Position numbers and translations under genes: made by a program
In this document: positions 23,104 through 26,654 of the stretch, one piece after another
Position numbering within the stretch: the first letter of the stretch is position 1
Layout of the letters: each line of letters opens with the position of its first letter
Notes under the pieces: generated by a model
Database searches by the model: none
Told to the model about the DNA's origin: nothing
Seen by the model: the letters and a program-made list of their open reading frames with translations, nothing else
Assembly: GCA_023409835.1 (NCBI GenBank)
Contig: JAEYQV010000020.1
Coordinates: forward strand, 1-26,654
Direction of reading: 5' to 3'
Source: Bacillota bacterium
GTDB taxonomy: Bacteria > Bacillota > Clostridia > Lachnospirales > Lachnospiraceae
Length of the DNA: 26,654 bases

Positions 23104-24789
23104 CTAAAGCTTATCCACAAATTCCTTCAGCTTCTTAGGTGGCAGTGGTTTACTGAAATAATATCCCTGAACAATATCACAGCCAATTTCATTAATGATA
23201 TCCAACTGTTCCTTCGTCTCTACTCCTTCCGCAATCACCTTGGTGTCGAAGCTATGAGCAGCATTGATAACCGCCGCCAGCAGTATTCGATAACTTTTAA
23301 TATCATCCATAAACAGCTTGTCAATCTTAATATACTCGAAATGAAACAGCAGCCTGGATAGATATTTAAGGGAATTGTGACCTGTTCCGTAATCATCCAG
23401 AGATATCTTGATGCCGATTTTCTTAATCTCATTTAAAACATTAAAAAGCTTGGACTCATCATCAATAATGGTTCTCTCCGTCAATTCGAATTCCAGGAGG
23501 CCGGGTTCGATGCCATATCGGTCGAGACTGTCCTTGGTATATTCCAGAAGTGAAGTATCACTTAAATCTCTGGGAGAGAGATTAATTGCTACCTTGGTAT
23601 GAAGCCCTTCCTCCTTCCAGATTTTCAGCTGGAGAATCGCATGTTCAATAACCCACTTGGTAATCTGTCCGATAAATTCCGCATCCTCTGCAAGCTTTAT
23701 TACATAAGCAATCGGGATATTGCTATAGGTACTGTCATTCCATCGAAGCAATGCCTCGACTCCGACCATTTCATGATCTGACAAGCTGATCTTAGGCTGG
23801 TATACTAAGGTAAAGTTATCATTCTGAACTGCCCGGTACAGAGAGATCAGAGTGTTATAATAATCCCTGTTGTCCTGCGCAATTTTCTCATCATATACCA
23901 TGATATCATTGTGTGACTTGGAAGCCTGGTCCAGGGCTTTCTCCAGCTGTTCAACAACATGATCTACCCGATCGTTGTTGAGAGGTGAGCAGATCTGACC
24001 TCCCCGGAGGATAACAACTACCGGCAGCTCATTGATATACAGCGGCTTTTTCAGCCTCTGAGAAAAAGCTTTCGCCGCATCGTTTGCATCTTTGCAGTCA
24101 ATCTCAGAAAGCAGAACGATAAACTTATCGGTGGCAACGGAATAAATTGTACCTCCCTTAAAATAATTCATTGCCTCATCCATTAGCATCAGCATGGATT
24201 TATGTCCTATCTCATAGCTGACATATCGGTTAACGGTCTCCATGTTTACGAATTCGAATAAAAAGATCGACGTAATGCTCTGCCTCTCTCCATTCATCAT
24301 ATTACAGAGATCCAGCTTGAATTTGTTCAAATTCGGCCGGCCTGTCAGGGTATCCTCATAGGCCTTCTTCTTCTCCTGATCATTTAACTTTCTGATGTAA
24401 TTGGTCAGTTGACCAACCACAAATACAATGATAAAAAAGATGAAGATTCGAAACATCCATTGAAAGGCATCCTGATTGGTTGCCTGAGTGACTTTAACCG
24501 GCATGTAAGGCCCGAGAACGAGGCCCGAGATCAGTGATGTCACTATTCCACCCTTCACACCGTAGATAAAAACCGAGATTATAATTGGTATGTACATTAA
24601 ATGCGAAATCGTATTTGGCGTGCCTCCGGTGAAATATACCAAAACACCGATTAGAAGTATCTGTGATAGAATCACTGCCCACCACAATAACCGGTTTCTT
24701 GATTTGACCTTTCCCAATCCGGTTAATCCATATAAAAATCTGTCAGACTTCTGATAAAATTCCATATACTTTCCATTATCCTGCTTCAT
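23104..24789 (-). CDS. Membrane GGDEF-EAL protein, probable c-di-GMP phosphodiesterase
   Basis: A 561-residue protein. Residues 34-135 hold about four TM segments, including HLMYIPIIISVFIYGVKGG, a sensor-like membrane domain. The GGDEF domain (about 140-300) is degenerate: the active-site loop reads YSVATDKF at 216-223, so it cannot make c-di-GMP. The EAL domain (308-561) keeps the catalytic set: E345 (EALLRW), N403 (NLSP), E438 (LTER), D465/D466 (DDYGTG), K488 (IKIDK), E521/E524 (AEGVET) and Q541. It should hydrolyse c-di-GMP. A longer frame opens at 24840 but overlaps the HD-GYP gene. The ATG at 24789, 16 bases after that gene's stop, is preferred, although its ribosome site (AAGGGTGG) is weak. 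Confidence 0.88.
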   Translation of the reverse strand: MKQDNGKYMEFYQKSDRFLYGLTGLGKVKSRNRLLWWAVILSQILLIGVLVYFTGGTPNTISHLMYIPIIISVFIYGVKGGIVTSLISGLVLGPYMPVKVTQATNQDAFQWMFRIFIFFIIVFVVGQLTNYIRKLNDQEKKKAYEDTLTGRPNLNKFKLDLCNMMNGERQSITSIFLFEFVNMETVNRYVSYEIGHKSMLMLMDEAMNYFKGGTIYSVATDKFIVLLSEIDCKDANDAAKAFSQRLKKPLYINELPVVVILRGGQICSPLNNDRVDHVVEQLEKALDQASKSHNDIMVYDEKIAQDNRDYYNTLISLYRAVQNDNFTLVYQPKISLSDHEMVGVEALLRWNDSTYSNIPIAYVIKLAEDAEFIGQITKWVIEHAILQLKIWKEEGLHTKVAINLSPRDLSDTSLLEYTKDSLDRYGIEPGLLEFELTERTIIDDESKLFNVLNEIKKIGIKISLDDYGTGHNSLKYLSRLLFHFEYIKIDKLFMDDIKSYRILLAAVINAAHSFDTKVIAEGVETKEQLDIINEIGCDIVQGYYFSKPLPPKKLKEFVDKL

Positions 24790-24805
24790 TGCACCACCCT
24801 TTGGA

Positions 24806-25867
24806 CTAATCGAATAACTGATCAATTTCCCCATGGTCAATCATATCAAATAATACCTTGACAACGTTACCGTCCAGACAGCCATTCCTTACATCGTTCA
24901 TAAGTATCTCCTTCACGGATTCCAGCGGCATTCTGGCCCGATAAGGTCGGTCAGAGTATAGAGCATCAAAAATATCTGCCACACACAAAATTCTGGTCTC
25001 AAGAGTAATACTTTCTCCTGTAAGACCATCCGGATAACCGGTGCCATTTAACTTCTCATGATGGTTTCTAACAGGTATTTGGCACTCCTTCAGGGAATCT
25101 AACGGCTTGATGATGGTATCTCCGATGACGGAATGCTTCTTGATAATCTCAAACTCCTCCTCCGTAAGCTTTCCGGGCTTGTTGAGGATGCTTTCCGGAA
25201 CTCCGACCTTGCCGATATCATGAATCATTCCTGCTATTTCAAGAAAATCCAGTCGATCCTTCTCCATTCCAAGGTGTTCCCCCAGCAGCCTGCTAATGGT
25301 GGCTACTCTTCTGGTATGTCCGTCCGTATAGCTGTCCTTTGCTTCAATAACATTCGCCAGCGTAATTACAAGGTTCTTCGCACTTTCAGTTTCCTTCGAA
25401 TAATCATGCTTTAACAGTTCATAAAGTCTGGTAATTTCCCGGTTGGAGCTCTCAAGCTCTTCGTATTTATTCTTTAGCTCATCCTCCAGCTCCTTTTTCT
25501 CAAGGCCATTCCTGACCACCTTGATCAGATCATTATTATTCCAGGGCTTCTCCAGGTAATAGTATAAACCGATTTCATTAATACTTCTGATCGCATTTTC
25601 CTTATCGGCATAGCCGGTCAGAAGAATTGTGATTGTACCGGGACTTTTTTCGCAGACCTGCTTTAAGAATTCCAATCCGTTCATCTTCGGCATCATAAAA
25701 TCAGATATAATAAGGTCTACTTGCTTATTCTCCAGCTCCTCACAGGATAGCGCCTGGTCCACATCGTTGTAGGTTATGACCTTCTCCTTCAGCATCAGCT
25801 TAAACATGGTGGACAGGGTCGTGGTAATCATCTGTTCATCGTCAACTACCATAATCGTTCTGCTCAA
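24806..25867 (-). CDS. Response regulator with REC and HD-GYP domains (c-di-GMP phosphodiesterase)
   Basis: A 353-residue two-component regulator. The receiver domain (1-120) has D9/D10, phospho-acceptor D56 (SDFMMPK), T84 and K107. A coiled coil (about 120-160) links it to HD-GYP, which keeps HTRRV (184-188), HDIGK with H216/D217, NHHEKLNGTGYP (268-279) and DIFDAL...RPYR. All metal ligands seem present, so it should cleave c-di-GMP on phosphorylation. The start is TTG at 25867, not ATG: AAGGAGAG lies 9 bases upstream, and the next ATG (codon 6) would cut into the first receiver strand. The kinase gene ends 30 bases upstream and the EAL gene starts 16 bases downstream, so the three form an operon. 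Confidence 0.92.
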   Translation of the reverse strand: MSRTIMVVDDEQMITTTLSTMFKLMLKEKVITYNDVDQALSCEELENKQVDLIISDFMMPKMNGLEFLKQVCEKSPGTITILLTGYADKENAIRSINEIGLYYYLEKPWNNNDLIKVVRNGLEKKELEDELKNKYEELESSNREITRLYELLKHDYSKETESAKNLVITLANVIEAKDSYTDGHTRRVATISRLLGEHLGMEKDRLDFLEIAGMIHDIGKVGVPESILNKPGKLTEEEFEIIKKHSVIGDTIIKPLDSLKECQIPVRNHHEKLNGTGYPDGLTGESITLETRILCVADIFDALYSDRPYRARMPLESVKEILMNDVRNGCLDGNVVKVLFDMIDHGEIDQLFD

Positions 25868-25874
25868 TTCTATA

Positions 25875-25882
25875 CTCTCCTT
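25875..25882 (-). promoter_or_regulatory. Ribosome site supporting the TTG start of the HD-GYP regulator
   Basis: AAGGAGAG on the minus strand lies about 7-9 bases before TTG (25867-25865). No ATG in this frame is found between it and codon 6. Confidence 0.7.
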
Positions 25883-25897
25883 CAGCTGTTAATATTA

Positions 25898-26654
25898 TCA
25901 GGTTCTGTCGCTCTGCATCGGTATTTTTATGATAAATTCAGCACCCTTGCCCGGCTCGTTGTTTACATGAATTTCACCGTTATGGTTCTGAATAATGTTA
26001 TAGCTGATATATAATCCTAACCCTAAGCCGATTCCTACCCCCTTCGTGGTAAAGCCCGGCTCAAATAGCTTATGCATATTCTCCGGTGCAATGCCAGTGC
26101 CGGTATCCCGAATGGATATGTGAAGATAACCATCCTGCTGGTAGGTACGGATAAAGATATCCCCTTCCCCGACAATCGCCTGTGAGGCATTGACGATGAT
26201 GTTCATGATTACCTGGTTTAGCAGTCCGGGGAAGCACTTCACCGGTGGAAGCGCCTCATATTCCTCATGGACGGTGATCCGTTTCTTCAGGAGATTATTC
26301 GTCAATACAAGAACGCTCTTGATTCCCTCGCTGATATTGGCTTCCTGGAATTCTGCCTGATCAAGCCTGGAGAAGCTCTTTAAGCTTCGGATGATCTCGA
26401 TGATTCTGCTGCAGGCAGTAAGGTTAATGCTATTCACCTCTGTTAATTGGTCAAGGACTTCCTTCAGAGCTTCATCCGTCTGTATGGAGGGGTTGTCGCT
26501 CAAGCCCTGCAGCAGCAGCTCCACAATCTGTGAGTTACTGTTGATTGCTCCGATCGGGGTGTTGATCTCATGGGTAATTGCTGCTGTAAGCAGACCAACG
26601 GAAGCCATCTTCTCACTCTGGATCAGCTGAGCCTGCTGTTGCTGTATCTGAGCC
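25898..26654 (-). CDS. Sensor histidine kinase, C-terminal part (runs off window)
   Basis: The frame is open to the window edge; an internal ATG at 26608 is not the true start, because the text before it (QQQQAQLIQSEK, then MASVGLLTAAITHEI) is the usual linker into the kinase core. The H-box histidine lies in THEINTPIGAI. The N-box is NQVIMNIIVNASQAI, the G1 box DTGTGIAPE, the F-box FEPGFTTKG and the G2 box GIGLGLGLYIS. All ATP-binding motifs are intact. The sensor domain lies outside the window. It is the first visible gene of an operon with the HD-GYP regulator (30 bases on) and the EAL protein, and is the likely phosphate donor of that regulator. Confidence 0.9.
   Translation of the reverse strand, partial: AQIQQQQAQLIQSEKMASVGLLTAAITHEINTPIGAINSNSQIVELLLQGLSDNPSIQTDEALKEVLDQLTEVNSINLTACSRIIEIIRSLKSFSRLDQAEFQEANISEGIKSVLVLTNNLLKKRITVHEEYEALPPVKCFPGLLNQVIMNIIVNASQAIVGEGDIFIRTYQQDGYLHISIRDTGTGIAPENMHKLFEPGFTTKGVGIGLGLGLYISYNIIQNHNGEIHVNNEPGKGAEFIIKIPMQSDRT

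Noticed and set aside
24790..24840. Longer N-terminus for the GGDEF-EAL protein
   Set aside because: It overlaps the end of the HD-GYP gene and has no ribosome site; the ATG at 24789 lies 16 bases after that gene.

Overview
The window looks like chromosomal DNA from an anaerobic, plant-fibre-using Firmicute of the Lachnospiraceae type (Lachnoclostridium/Anaerocolumna-like). This is inferred from gene content: a PflX-type radical-SAM protein, a ferredoxin-fused aldo/keto reductase, a cytoplasmic GH43 enzyme, a CoA-disulfide-reductase fusion, a Gram-positive FtsEX locus, AGGAGG-type ribosome sites and moderate GC. No rRNA, tRNA, CRISPR or phage genes are visible. Most genes lie on the minus strand. 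Only the GH43, deacetylase and solute-binding-protein genes are on the plus strand.

Layout. (1) 1-2130 is an AT-rich accessory edge: the start of a GNAT acetyltransferase, an internally deleted IS256-type transposase remnant, and a lipoprotein of about 20 internalin-like leucine-rich repeats. (2) 2400-5010 is a two-gene operon (PflX-like radical SAM, then RlmD-type rRNA methyltransferase with a long basic N-terminal tail) with its own promoter and terminator. (3) 5118-7441 holds threonine aldolase followed by an Fe-S aldo/keto reductase. (4) 7565-10369 is a cell-division/cell-wall operon: secreted coiled-coil protein, FtsE, FtsX. The coiled-coil partner has no recognisable hydrolase domain and FtsE has an altered ABC signature. 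(5) 10482-13624 is a sulfur/redox operon: a cysteine-rich ArsR regulator followed by an 834-residue CoA-disulfide reductase-rhodanese-TusA-DsrE fusion. (6) 13698-15609 holds a water-forming-type NADH oxidase and a small cysteine-cluster protein behind a Fur/PerR-like palindrome. (7) 16074-17126 is a GH43 glycosidase with a clear promoter. (8) 17365-18615 is a UV endonuclease carrying a C-terminal YbgA/DUF1722-like domain. (9) 18817-22771 holds a polysaccharide deacetylase and an ABC importer whose binding protein converges on its permease and ATPase. (10) 23104-26654 is a cyclic-di-GMP module: histidine kinase (cut by the window edge), REC-HD-GYP regulator with a TTG start, and a membrane GGDEF-EAL protein with a dead GGDEF site and an intact EAL site.

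The most unusual material lies between genes. There is a 33-bp element, found as a five-unit array with alternating A/B units (22845-23006) and as single copies at 13736 and 21063. The copy at 21063 supplies the permease stop codon. There is an array of about 62-bp units, each holding a terminator-like hairpin, between convergent ABC genes (20786-21060). There is a 133-nt foldback between convergent GH43 and uvsE (17137-17269). There are also 27-bp repeats upstream of uvsE and a 36-bp-period direct repeat beside the FtsEX operon. Protein-level points of interest are the UvsE-DUF1722 fusion, the FtsEX partner with an unrecognised C-terminal domain, the FtsE LSWGE signature and the four-module sulfur-transfer fusion.

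All family calls come from reading motifs by eye. No database search or folding program was run.
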